Shown here: positions 23,815-35,150 of the stretch, piece after piece | Position numbering within the stretch: the stretch's first letter is position 1 | Layout of the letters: every line of letters begins with the position of its first letter | Made by a program: the position numbers and the translations under genes | Notes under the pieces: model-generated | The model's database searches: none | What the model was told of the DNA's origin: nothing | What the model saw: the letters and a program-made list of their open reading frames with translations, nothing else | From: Myotis daubentonii | Taxonomy: Eukaryota > Chordata > Mammalia > Chiroptera > Vespertilionidae | DNA: 64,000 bases | NCBI RefSeq assembly: GCF_963259705.1 | Contig: NC_081841.1 | Span: 34,251,358-34,315,357 of the forward strand | Direction: 5' to 3'

Positions 23815-23966
23815 TGGGCAAGTTACTCAACTACCTATGCCTTAATTTCCTCGTCTATAAAAACAGGTATGATGGTAACAGTAACTTAGGGTTTTTCAGA
23901 GAATTAAATTAGTGTAAGTAAAAGTGCTTAGTACAGTTCCTAACTAAGAGATGGTGCCACATAAGT
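23815..23966 (+). mobile_element. MIR SINE
   Basis: Shows GGGCAAGTTACTCAAC, then TTAATTTCCTCGTCTATAAA and an AAAGTGCTTAGTACAGTTCC segment, in MIR order. Confidence 0.8.
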
Positions 23967-23970
23967 GTAA

Positions 23971-24018
23971 TCACCACCATTATCATCACCATCACCACCA
24001 TCATCATCACCATCATCC
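23971..24018. repeat. (CAT/CAC)n trinucleotide repeat
   Basis: An imperfect run of CAC, CAT and ATC triplets directly behind the MIR tail. Confidence 0.9.
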
Positions 24019-25469
24019 ATTGCTTCTTAAGATTCAGTTACTTGTTGGGTGTCATTAACATATTCTGTTTGGCCTATGAGATAACAATGTATTCATAACA
24101 ACACATTCTAGCCACTGCACAATACTGGAATAGATGGACTAACGTTCTCATTTAGCCACAGTTTTTAAATATTTTTAACTGTTCTGTGATGTCCCAAATT
24201 CAGTACAATCTCTCAGAAGAGCAAGTTAGAAAATGCATCACTATATCCAATCCATCAGTATTATTTTAATATTTTATTTAACCACTGAAGTCTAGAAGAT
24301 AGTGTATGCCTTTTTCCTCTATAAATATATATTAAACTAATATTCCCTACCATCTCTCCAATGATAATTCTAAATCAATGTTTAATATATTACAGTCTTA
24401 ATAGTATTTATGATCTTTATCTTTAGGCTTTAATTGGATTACTCTTTATTCTCTTAAGTGCTTGGATTAATGTATATGTATAACTCCTCAGTCATTCGTT
24501 ATTGTATTCCGTTGGTCCACCCATTTTACTCCTTGAGAGTGGGTTAGAAATAGAGGACTACATCACACTGGTTCTTTATCTCTACCACAGACTTCGACCA
24601 TACATGAAGAGAAACAGGAAAAAAAAGCAAGGTAGAAAGAATGGTGTTGAGTCCTCCTGAACTCTGCCATTCATGTCTCTTGTATCATCAATAAATAAGG
24701 GTGGGTATAAGCCTAAATCAGAGTCTCTCAATATTTTTTTCACTATCATCTTCCCCAAAGAGCCCTTTATAAAATCTTCCCTAATAGCTCTCCCATGAAA
24801 TTTTAACACAACAGATATATTGCACAGACTATATATGTATCTGTGCTTTATGCATAAAAAGGATAAGCCATATATGCCTCCTAACCTCCTAACAACAATT
24901 TTTGCCCCTTTGGTACCAGTATCACCTTTTGAGAATGCATGAAGTAATTCTTGTTAGGAGGACAGCTTTCTACTTAGCACACTGGGCCCAATGTATCTGG
25001 AGAAGGTGACTTGAAATTCAACGGTAGTTTGTGTGTTTGTGTTTTGTTTTGAATGAGTCTTTAAGTACTAATTCACGGCTGTATAATTTCTCTTATCCCA
25101 AATCCAATTCAGTACTTTGAGGATGGGAGATATTTGGTAGCTTATAAAGATGCCTAAGAAGCTACAAAACAGTTTAAGGATAAGTAGTAAGGGGATGGAC
25201 AGCAAAGTGGAATTATGTCCAATTACAGCAACTAGGGAATTAGGTAGGTAGAATGTAATTATCTACATTGTAGTTTGGCCAGGCTTCTGGGCTCTTTTGA
25301 AAAAGGAAATTTTCTGTGATCTTTAATGTATAGAGAGGTAGGTCCAAGTGTAACATCTCATAAAAAAAAATAATAATAAGATTTCTAAGTTCTTCTTTCC
25401 CAGAGCATAAGTAGCATTCTTCTGTAACAAATTTGAAATTGCTTATAAGTACCATACTTCGATTTGAAG
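24019..25469. other. unique sequence
   Basis: No recognised repeat. A possible very old L2 scrap lies near 24420-24560. Confidence 0.35.
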
Positions 25470-25532
<63 letters not shown>

Positions 25533-25736
25533 GCTTATATGCAAAGTGTCCCCTCGGGAGTTCGACCGGAGTTTGATTGCTTGCTATGACATGCACTGGC
25601 CACCAGGGGGAGGCATAGAACGAAGGAAAGCCCCAGCCTGCAGCCAGAAGGTACTGATCATCCCTGATTGCTGGCCAGGCCTAGGGACCCTACCCATGCA
25701 CAAGTTTGGTGCACTAGTCGTGCACTGGCCTTCTAG
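25470..25736 (+). mobile_element. HeliBat-type Helitron with (TA)n at its 5' end
   Basis: The body AGCTTATATGCAAAGTGTCC runs to a 3' end with a TGCACTAGTCGTGCAC hairpin and CTAG before host T. Where other copies have the short TATATAATAAAAG start, this copy has a 60-bp (TA)n run (25470-25529), so the microsatellite seems to have grown from the Helitron terminus. A CTCF-like core TGGCCACCAGGGGGAGG lies at 25597-25613. Confidence 0.87.
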
Positions 25737-26199
25737 TTATTTCCTAAAGCAATGACCTTGGAAATGGGAGTGTTGGAGAAGAGACAGTAAAATAGCTCCA
25801 GCAATCAATGAAAGGAGAAGCACAATTTGTAGTAAATAAAAATCAAATCTGCAGCACTTTGAAATACAAGTTCTTGTTAAGTCTGACCAACTTTTATCTG
25901 AAATTGAACAAGCCTGTGTATGTTCTTTTGGTTACCTGAAGAAGTTATTCTTGAAAGAGGTTAGTTTTGCTCAAAGTGTACAAACCCTTCCCCAATGACT
26001 GGGCTGCCAAAACAGTGTAATGAAAACTGATATCTTTGCAAACTCGGGAAGCCAGAGATGTGTGCCCAATAAATGTAAGCAGACATTATATCCTTCATAA
26101 TCAGGGCAGCATGAAGATGTGAACTGAATAAATGCTTGAGAAATATCATAACTTCTATTAGATGTAAAGATTGGAGTGTTAGACACCTTTTAGCTCAAC
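25737..26199. other. unique sequence
   Basis: Nothing recognised. Confidence 0.35.
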
Positions 26200-27030
26200 T
26201 TTCATTTAATTTACAGCGCTCCTTTCTGTTGTTTGAAGGGAGCAAAAAATTCTGCTCTCTAATTTTTCCCCTTTCATGACTTGACCACGAAGATGAAATC
26301 AGGGGACTTTAATTACCATTCAGAGCCAAAGGCCTTCCCTTTGATATGGAAATCCCACTTCTGGATGCCTTTTCCAGGCCCCTTCTTCCCATTGCCCAAC
26401 AGGAATTTTAAGTAGCTTTGTCACCAGCTGATAGTCATGCAGCTCTTTTCTGTTAACTTTTGTTTTAAGTTACATTATGTTTCTTTCACCAAATTGGAAC
26501 TGCAAAAAGCAAGGAGGGAGGTAAGGCAGAGGAGAAGAGAGGGAGAAAAAAGGGAAGAGAGAGAGAGAGAATGAAAACGAATAGGACTGACTCTATCCAT
26601 TAGATTTGCTGAATTTCAGTGTCCACCCTGTCAGGATGAAGTGTGGCCCATCCCGCACAAAGCCTCTCACTTTAAACACACACGGAGCACGAACCGATGA
26701 AAGCTGCCATGTACAGTTACCCCGGCATTGTCATCTGCCTGCTGCATGACTCCCGGCTTTGCTATAATTATTAATTGCACTTGTCAACTGTCATTAATTC
26801 CTCTTTAGCATCCCTGTCTCTGAGTAATTAGACAGAACAGCCTCACTGAGCTCATTGTTTAGAGTCCCTTGAAAGAGCCCATGGGCTTTCTGCTGAGAAC
26901 ACCATCAGGAATACAATAGCGCACTTCTCAGTTAACCCTTTGGAGGTGAGCTAGCAAGAAAAGGGCTTTCCACCATTTGTGTGGCCTACTTAGCTCTGTG
27001 GACACTGAAGTCCTGGTCAGCTCCCTTAAA
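26200..27030. promoter_or_regulatory. candidate conserved non-coding element
   Basis: A repeat-free block with moderate GC content. Homeodomain-type cores cluster at 26760-26830 (TAATTATTAATTG, CATTAATTCC, GAGTAATTAG), close to an E-box-like CAACTG. A 44-bp pure purine tract lies at 26528-26571. No reading frame of note. Regulatory function is inferred from motif density only. Confidence 0.35.
26528..26571 (+). repeat. 44-bp homopurine tract
   Basis: An uninterrupted A/G run ending in (GA)n, able in principle to form triplex DNA. Confidence 0.9.
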
Positions 27031-27640
27031 CACAGCACCATGTTTTAAATGCTGCTCTCCTTCAGAGAAAGGCTATTTCAGTTTATTGAAAGTCAGAGAA
27101 AGTCCTTAGGAAAAACAAAATTTCAAAATCAGCATCACTATTTTTTTGGTGTTTTTGCCATTTTTTTCATTTGATCTTATGCTTTGTATTTTGCAGAAGC
27201 CACATTTTTCAGGAAAAAAGATTTTCACACATTTATTATATGTATTTATATGCATATGTATATGTATGAATTATGCACAAAGTTTTTTCAGGAGATTACT
27301 GATTTCTCTAAGTCAAAATTTAGACTCTAAATTTTAGATGGACAGGACTGAAGCTCAGTTTTTACTTAGTCATTTTTCAGACCCTCACATAAGGAATACA
27401 TTGTCAATGCTTTTACTTGTACAACTGTAACATTTTTAAATTTTATTTTAAAACTCCTACACTGAAAACTAAGCCATAATTGGCATTTGGCCAGTTCTTT
27501 GAATTTAGCCAGTCTCAGCTAATCAAAGAAAAAAATAGGCTGTCTGGTCTACATAGGGGTGGTAATTCTAAGTAAGTATTATTATAAATAACATAAATAA
27601 TACGTAAGAAAGCATGTCAGTATTTTACCACTATTGGCAT
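27031..27640. other. unique sequence
   Basis: Nothing recognised. Confidence 0.35.
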
Positions 27641-27886
27641 ATAAAACTAAACTCCTAGAGCATTAGCCTGCATACCAAAGGGTTCCAGGCTCGATCTGAG
27701 TCAAGGGCACATGCCTGGGTTGTGGGCTCGATCCCCCCCTGGTAGGGGGCATGCAGGAGGCAACCGATCAATGATTCTCTCTCATCATGGATGTTTCTAT
27801 CTCTCTCTCCCTCTCTCTTCCTCTCTGAAATCAATAAAAATATATTTAAAAATAAAAAATAATAAATAGAATAAAACTAAACTCCT
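27641..27886 (+). mobile_element. Ves SINE, 5'-truncated, with perfect TSD
   Basis: Body 27657-27870 starts within the tRNA-like head at AGAGCATTAGCCTG, lacking about the first 30 bp including the A box. It is flanked by a perfect 16-bp duplication ATAAAACTAAACTCCT at 27641-27656 and 27871-27886, so the truncation occurred at insertion. Confidence 0.93.
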
Positions 27887-28124
27887 GATAGTTATATAAA
27901 GCTTCTTGAACAAGCTTTTCCCACTGAAAAAAAAAATTACAAGAGTTTCTCTTGAAAAAAAATTGAGATCTATGGAGTTTTGGAAAATAAACTAATGTAA
28001 ATTTGATCACTAGATATCATTAGAGCTATTTCCTATTTTTACTTAGCTACAAGATTTTTTTTCAGATATGATATGTATGATTTTTAGCAATAAGAACAGT
28101 TATTGAGATCTACATATGTGCTCT
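27887..28124. other. unique sequence
   Basis: Nothing recognised. Confidence 0.35.
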
Positions 28125-28290
28125 ATCTACTTTATATCCATCAATTCATTTAATATTAAAATCTTATAAAATGGTGCTATTATCTCAATTTTAGAGATGG
28201 AAAAATTTGCAAGGAGCAGTTAAGAAAGTTGCCCAGGGTTGCACAGCTAGTCAATGGAGCCCAAAATGTCTATCTTTACCACTCTTTTAG
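28125..28290 (-). mobile_element. MIR SINE
   Basis: Minus-strand MIR. On the + strand it shows ATTTTAGAGATGGAAAAA, then AAGTTGCCCAGGGTTGCAC and ACAGCTAG. Confidence 0.7.
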
Positions 28291-29073
28291 ACCACCTCTC
28301 CAGGGACTAAGATACTATCCTAATTAGGTTTCCATTCAATAGGTAATGGATCTAGATTTCTAGCAGTGTTTCCAAAACAGCACAATAGATTAACATATAT
28401 AAAATACCTATAAAATGTGATACAAAAATGTGCTGGACATCTTTGGAACTTGGCATTCAGTACATTCAATCAGCATATTCAAAGTGGAATTCTGTGTATG
28501 TGCGCCCGTGTGCATGAAGAGAGAGAAAATAGATTCCACAGATGTTGAAGATTACTCCAACTCTCCTGAAGAAGTATATATGATTCCTAACTAAAAGGGG
28601 TTTTCAGACTTACTGAGGAAGCAGAATTTTGAGAACCATACAATTAACCTACCACAAAGTGCTAAATGGAATACAATCAGTGAAATAGATTGAATGAAAG
28701 AGCTAAGATCAATGACAAGCTGATACAGGGAGAGGGAATGTGACTTATTAAAAGAAAAGCCTTTCTAAGTATCAGAGGTAATAATAAATTAGGCTGGTTT
28801 GATAAGTAATGAATACCCATCACTAAAATCACTGAAGTTGGGTGATGATCTATAAAATATGATATAAAGGAATGCCTGCAAAGGTTGTAAGGTTGTGCCA
28901 GCCTAAATACTTTGTAGTGTCATCTTGCATGTCTTAGATTTAATAATTCCATAAAATAATTTATTAGCAAGGGAGGGAACTTGTATTTTGTTTGTTCTTT
29001 ACAGAGAAATCATCTTGAAGAAATTGGTATTGAGCTTGACTTTGAAAGATGAATTGGAGATTAAAAGTGGTGA
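28291..29073. other. unique sequence
   Basis: A faint L2-like scrap lies near 28990-29060. Otherwise nothing recognised. Confidence 0.3.
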
Positions 29074-29321
29074 TTAAAAAATCAAAATAAAGCCGAAACC
29101 GGTTTGGCTCAGTGGATAGAGCGTCGGCCTGCGGACTGAAGGGTCCCAGGTTCGATTCCGGTCAAGGGCATGTACCTGGGTTGCGGGCGCATCCCCAGTG
29201 GGAGATGTGCAGGAGGCAGCTGATCGATGTTTCTCCCTCATCGATGTTTCTAACTCTCTATCTCTCTCCATTCCTCTCTGTAAAAAATCAATAAAATATA
29301 TATTTAAAAAATCAAAATAAA
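29074..29321 (+). mobile_element. Ves SINE, full-length, young
   Basis: Body 29092-29303, very close to the other young copies, with intact A and B boxes. An 18-bp duplication TTAAAAAATCAAAATAAA lies at 29074-29091 and 29304-29321. Confidence 0.96.
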
Positions 29322-29624
29322 ATTACAAGTGCAAAGATAAAGAAGTTGAAATAATAAACACTTATGGAAAAGATAAGTTATAAAGACCTGACACAAATAT
29401 TAAGTTGAATTTGGTCAGGGGCAGGGTAAGTGGGGATGGTGTGAGAGGAGTGGGTACAAAGTAACAGCATAAAATGTGTCTCAGCTAAAAGGGGGAAAAC
29501 TCCCCAAAAGTATGGTCAAGAGGTTTTTTCATTGATTCAATAGCAAGAGATGGGTTGATTGAGGACAAAGAGCATGATGGATGAAAGGTGAATCAGGAGA
29601 CAGCTGGAGTTTGGTATTGAATTC
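29322..29624. other. unique sequence
   Basis: Nothing recognised. Confidence 0.35.
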
Positions 29625-29790
29625 AGTGGGGATAGAAACCTAGTTTTTACTTCTCTGACCATAAGCAAATTACTTGACCTCCCTCTACTTCAATATCAGT
29701 GCATCGTGAATGATGGTAAGAGTTAATCCATGCAAACCATTTAGACAAAGTGCCAGAATGTAACAAGTATTCAATAAATGTTAGCTGTTA
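29625..29790 (+). mobile_element. MIR SINE
   Basis: MIR order is visible: GCAAATTACTTGACCTCC, then an AAAGTGCCAGAATGTAAC segment and TTCAATAAATGTTAGCTG at the 3' end. Confidence 0.8.
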
Positions 29791-30011
29791 TTAACATTAC
29801 AATGTACATATTGGTAATCAATACACTTTAATGTATGGCTAGTTGGTATAAAATTTATAGTAAAGAGGAAGAGAGGTGACTTAGGGTGGTATATTTTTCT
29901 AACAGAGCTGTTCCAAAGTGGAATGAACTTCCTTGGGAAAAAGTGAATTTTTATTTTAATAAGTATGTATGATAACAGTGCCCTTGTAGTTAGCTAGCTA
30001 TTTATATTGGT

Positions 30012-30566
30012 AGGAGAAAGGAAGGAGCAAAGGGAAGGCTGGATGTTGTGAGCATGGGCGTCTGGATGGCTTCACCAGGAAGCTACAGCTTTGCACGCCC
30101 CAGGGATCACTGGGGGAAGGGGCCCAACAATGGGGAAGATGGGCGCATGTGCAGTGAAGTCAAAGTAGCCTGTCAATCAAACCTGGAAACAAAGATCATT
30201 GGCTAGAGGGGGTGGGGCACCGCAAGCCTATGAAAATTTGGGAATACATAATCACAGATGAGAAGCCACAAGGTCCATGGCCGTGTGGATCCTCCATGTA
30301 ATGAGCTGCAGTTGGGAACACAGGCTAAGCCAGCCTGATGCTGGACTGGACGGTGGCAATATGAGGTGGAAATTCTGGACACTGGCTTTAATCCTTGCCC
30401 TGCTGAAGACAAATGAAACTTTTTCCTTGGCGGGATGGAGAGAGATGGGACCTTGGAAACTCAGGGGGTTAACTCCACATAAATAAATACCACTCGTTCT
30501 CCACGCAAGTCTGAGAAAATTCCTTTTCTCATGACATTGCAATAAGCGCACTTTCATCAGCAACAG
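30012..30566 (+). mobile_element. LTR-like dispersed repeat, copy 1
   Basis: It is homologous to the inverted sequence at 51661-52340 over several hundred bases. Shared blocks are GAAGCTACAG, ATTGGCTAGA, GATGCTGGACTGGAC, AAATTCTGG and a late AAATTC-TTTTC block. Its size, a CCAAT-type element (ATTGGCTAG) and AATAAATA fit a solo LTR of a bat endogenous retrovirus. No internal gag/pol/env is present and no TSD was found, so the class is uncertain. Confidence 0.6.
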
Positions 30567-30729
30567 GTGGGGGCATGGGGAGCTCCCCACTGATAACAAA
30601 GAAGGGGACATTCTCGATCATAATGTTGTAAAGAGGTTTTCTGCAACAAATGGGAAGTTGAAACACATGCCTGTTAGCTCCCTTCTCATTCTAAAATTCA
30701 GGAGTTCTAACTGATAACAGTCAATCTAG

Positions 30730-30852
30730 CAATTGCCCCTTTTGTCATTTACTACTGAAATGCTTAGTGCCAAATTTAGTCTCGGTAGCAAAAGGTATAA
30801 TACTTATGGAATACATTTACCATAATTATACTCCTCCTTTTGCTTTTATTTC
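30730..30852 (+). repeat. inverted repeat arm 1
   Basis: This 123-bp arm matches the reverse complement of 31420-31543 at about 86% identity by eye, without obvious gaps. It starts CAATTGCCCCTTTTGTCA. The repeat family is not recognised. Confidence 0.88.
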
Positions 30853-31159
30853 CACTGTCTCATTAACCATATTTTTATAAGGAATCCATAGTTTTAGTCT
30901 TTGAGGAAAAATAAAATTTAGGTACTTATTTTCCTCCATTTTGGGTTGTGATATAGTGTAAACTCTATTAACAGCATATGCTCTAGAACAAGACTGTAGA
31001 ACAAATTCGAGCATACTCATTTAATTCCCTCCTGTGTAAGCTTGCTAAATATCAACATTTCCCTATGGGTGAAAATATATCAATGCCATGTAACTATCAA
31101 ATTAGACAAGATTATGCATAAGCTTTTTAGGACCTAAAATTTACAGACTGTTATGCCCC

Positions 31160-31375
31160 CTACCCAGGCCTAAATATTGCTGAGCCAAACTGAACTACCC
31201 GATTTTTCAGTCTTGGTACCTTTGCTCATTGCTGTCTCAATTCTCTCCTCATTCACACATTCAAGGCCCAACTCAAATATGATTGTCTTAGCTATGCCTT
31301 TTTAAATTCCCACTGCTACTCCCCAGACTTCCCCTCTTCCTTCTGCTGCCCATGAAGTATTTCCTTCCCTGATAC
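31160..31375 (+). mobile_element. LINE-2 fragment
   Basis: A TCAAGGCCCAACTCAAAT segment followed by TTAGCTATGCCTTTTTAAAT resembles the L2 3' part. It lies between the two inverted arms. Confidence 0.5.
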
Positions 31376-31419
31376 ATGAAATATAACTGAGAACATCAAT
31401 TAAAAGTATATGAGTTTGT

Positions 31420-31543
31420 AGAAATAAAAGCAAAAAGAAGGGTATAATTATGGTAAACATATTAGACAAATAGTATACCTTTGGCTACAGAGACTAAATT
31501 TGGCATTAAGCATTTTAGTAGTGAGTGACAAAAGGGGCAATTG
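31420..31543 (-). repeat. inverted repeat arm 2
   Basis: Partner of 30730-30852, in opposite orientation, 567 bp away. A transcript through both arms could fold into a stem of more than 120 bp. Confidence 0.88.
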
Positions 31544-33315
31544 ACAGGCATCAATAGACCAGCTACTCAGGGGCAGCATAACTAGGGAAGGCAGAAATTC
31601 TCCCAAGTGGTCACATGTAGTGCATTGTATGGGTTACAATAATGCTTCTGCAACACAATTCTTGGTAGGCATAATGAGTTTTATGGGGCTCTTCCTTACA
31701 GCAGTCCTTAGGGCCAATAACACCACACTAAAGCTCAGATCTTAAAAGCGTCTTACTTGGGGTCATTACCAGGCATTCAGGGACACACCTCTATGCATCT
31801 CTGGCTTAGTTCAGAAATGGGTTTCAGAATATCTCAAAAGAATTGCATATCCCTCAAACCAGGTTCCCTTAGTATTATTTGTCATTATTGGGTATCTCCT
31901 AGATGTTGTGTGGTAACAAATTTGAGGGTTTTATCCCTCAAAGAAGTGGAGTTCATGTGTTCTATATGGTCAAACATTAAATAAAATGCATATGATTAAA
32001 CTCATGGCAAGTTGAACCCAACTGGCGTGCCTAGCAAAGTCAACAGCTGGATGCAAAGGACTCAGAAGAGTCTATTAAACTTTGCATTCTGCTTTCACCA
32101 GAGGGGCTGATGTACTTTTGCTACCCTCACCCCATCTTAGACCCCAGGACTTCTGAACAACTTTGAGGCCAAGGATCCCATTTAATTTATTGTTGTTTCT
32201 TCTGCAACAACCAGCATCATGATTGGCATGTTAATGGTGCAACTCTGCTATGCAGAGATGCCTCCCACTTCCTTCCTTTTCATCTGACTCTAGACACAAC
32301 TGTGACAAAACACGGGAGCGGATAGGTGGTGGGCACACCCCAAATGGGGTTGCTATCAATGGCCTGGATGAGCACACATACACGTCTCCAAAATGTCTCA
32401 TCAAGAAATTACTAAAAAGAAGACAAACAGAAAGCGTTGAACCTTTTGTTTGTCGGTTTTGAGTTATTTTGTTCAAGGAGCACTAAAGCAAATAGTTAAA
32501 ATCAAGAAAAGAGATTAAACCCTAGTTAATGAATGTCTTAGATGCCACTGTGCAAGTACTAATAGGTGTTGAGCTAAGACAAGTTGGCTGAAAAATATTT
32601 ACATAGGTAGCATTTCTGCTTGCTCTGGATGACTGCTTCAAACTAGACTAGAGCTTCCTGAAAGACATTTTAAAGCACATCTCACTTCTAGTTACATTCA
32701 TGCACACTTGTACTTTCTCGTAGTTATGCAGCCTAATCCTTCCAAAACTTTAGGTCATAATTCCATGAGTTATTAGGTTGGAAAACAGCTCTGGGCAAAT
32801 GATGTTATTCAAAAAGTTTTTATACCAGAAATAATTGTTGAATGATTTCTGCCTCACAGATAATCTTGAGGCCTAATTTTTAATATAATTTGGGTACTCT
32901 GAAATTAGCAGTTTTTAGTTTAAGTAATAATAATCTTAAAACAAAAGGGAGATATGAGAGGATAAATGCAATGGTTTGCTAATAAATACAAAGGCTAAAG
33001 TTAAGTTGACCTTCCTTTTCTGTTCAATTCACCCCACTCTTCTCTATTTCAAAGGCATTTGATAGATACTTCAATATTTGCTCTTTAAGGATCTATCAAT
33101 ATCTTGAGTTCTATTAAGTGTCTGTGTCACTCCTTTCTAGAATCTCTAGTCTTGATGTACAAATTTCCTTTACAAACACATTACTTACTGTTAAAAAATT
33201 ATTCCTATTCCTAAAGTTCAAATATTTGTCTATGCTTTTTAATATCACTACAGATAAAGTTTAAAAATAGATTAAATTCACTTATTTAAGTTTCCACATG
33301 AAGTTAGTTGGCAAT
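31544..33315. other. unique sequence
   Basis: About 1.8 kb with no recognised element. Overlapping short frames on both strands at 32231-32476 look accidental. Confidence 0.4.
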
Positions 33316-33562
33316 AAAAGAATATAAAACTCGCCCTGACTGGTTTGGCTCAGTGGATAGAGTGTCGGCCTGCGGACTGAAAGGTCCCGGGTACAATTCT
33401 GGTCAAGGGCATGTACCTTGGTTGTGGGCACACCCCCAGTAGGAGGTGTGCACGAGGCAGCTGGTTGATGTTTATCTCTCATCGATGTTTCTAACTCTCT
33501 ATCCCTCTGCCTTCCTCTCTGTAAAAAATCAATAAAATATATTTTTTAAAAAGAATATAAAA
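33316..33562 (+). mobile_element. Ves SINE, moderately diverged
   Basis: Body 33330-33548. The head CTCGCCCTGACTGGTTTGGC is intact but the B box is altered (GGTACAATTC). A 14-bp duplication AAAAGAATATAAAA lies at 33316-33329 and 33549-33562. Confidence 0.93.
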
Positions 33563-34281
33563 TTCATTTTGCAAAAGAGTTTCTTTAATCTAAAAAGATA
33601 AATTCATTTGAATAATCTGTGAAGTATATTTAACTTTATTTTAATAAAGTTCTTCATCCCCTGGATCATTTTGTTAGAATAATCACTATTAATTGAGGTC
33701 TTTGTTTATAAAAGTGAGAAAAAGATGGGGGGATACAGCAGAAGTTTTAAAATATCCAACAGTAGACACATCTATGAATGCATGGATATGAGTTATGCTT
33801 ACAACAATGGAGATAATTACATCATTTTAAAAAGTGACTAAGAAACACTAGAATCGCAGAATTTAATTATGGTTTTCAAAAGGTGAGTATATAAATAAGG
33901 AATGATTATCTAATGCCCACTATACAGGATCTAGAATTTATTTTCAAAGTATTCTAAAAATCTTATTTCCGAGGCATTGAACAGTGGATTTCAAATGAAG
34001 GCAAATGTTATCATGACAGGAAGAACTACCTGAGACCGATCACCTCGGAAGCAGTACAAACCCAACTCAACCAGGGGATTCTGGATAAACTTAGTGGAAC
34101 TGTTACAGCATATTATCCTAGCCATATAAACTTTAGTTAAATATGTTAAAAATCCCCCCAAATATTTTGCCTTTCTTGATTTTTTCTAATTAAAAATAAG
34201 AACAAAGAATTTATATTCATATAGCACTCTATGTACATAGATAATGCTATCATTAGAAAACTATGTATGGATTACTATGGC
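33563..34281. other. unique sequence
   Basis: Nothing recognised. Confidence 0.35.
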
Positions 34282-34752
34282 ATTCCCTATCAAAATTCCA
34301 AGGGCATTTCTCACAGAAAAAAAAAATTCTAAAATTAATATGGAACCACAAAAGACCACAAATAGCCAAAACAATCCTGAGAAAGAACGAAGTTGAAGTT
34401 ATCATACTTCCTGATTTCAACCAATACTTCAGAGCTATAATAATCAAAACAATGAGGTATTTGGCATAAAAATGAACACAAATATCAATGGAACAGAATT
34501 GAAAGTCCATAAATAAACACTTACTTATATAGTCAATTAAAACTTGACAAAGGAGCCAACAATATTAAATGCATAAAGGGTAGTCTCCTCAATAAGCAGT
34601 GCTGGGAAAATTGGATAACTACATGAAGAAGAATTAAATTGGACCCGTTTGTACACCACTCACAAAAACTTAACTCAAAGTGGATTAAAGACAAACATAA
34701 GAGCTGAAACCAAAAAACTCCTACAAGAAAATATAGGGGAAAGCTCCTTAAT
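34282..34752 (+). pseudogene. L1 ORF2 remnant
   Basis: Decayed ORF2 sequence from the region downstream of the RT domain. Recognisable + strand segments are TATCAAAATTCCAAGGGCAT, ATATGGAACCACAAAAGACC, ATAGCCAAAACAATCCTGAG, CAGTGCTGGGAAAATTGGAT and GTGGATTAAAGAC. Several frame breaks prevent translation. Neither the L1 3' UTR nor a TSD is present at the edges, so this is an internal piece of an old copy. Confidence 0.85.
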
Positions 34753-34789
34753 ATATGGATTACTACACTGATGTTTAAAATTTAATACT

Positions 34790-35150
34790 TAATGTGAATT
34801 CTTCCTTAAAATGAAAGTAATAAATGTTCATTAAAGAAAGGTATGTAATACATGCAATAAAAAGGCAAAAAAGAAATTTTAATCAGCCATAATCCTGCAG
34901 TGTAGATATAGTCTTTTAGCATTTTGTATATATTCTACCAGGACTTTCGTCCCATGCATGATACAGCCCTGTGTGTGCTATACATGTGCTTCTTGAATGT
35001 TTACAAAGTTCTGGTTTCCCTGGTCATTAAAACAGCATTTTTAAATGAAATTAATATTCCATACTCATAAAAACCACAACTTTTTTTAACCCAGGGCACA
35101 TTTTTTTTGTATATAGGTTGTTTCAATTTTGTGTTACTATAAACACATAT
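34790..35150. other. probable ancient interspersed repeat, family unknown
   Basis: Patterns such as ATTTTGTATATATTCTACCA and GTATATAGGTTGTTTCAATT are familiar from old mammalian repeats, but I cannot name the family. Confidence 0.3.

Noticed and set aside
23971..24018. Possible CRISPR-like short repeats
   Set aside because: A plain triplet microsatellite in a eukaryotic genome, with no spacers.
25240..25596. 118-codon frame with a Tyr-Ile repeat
   Set aside because: It is the (TA)n microsatellite translated.
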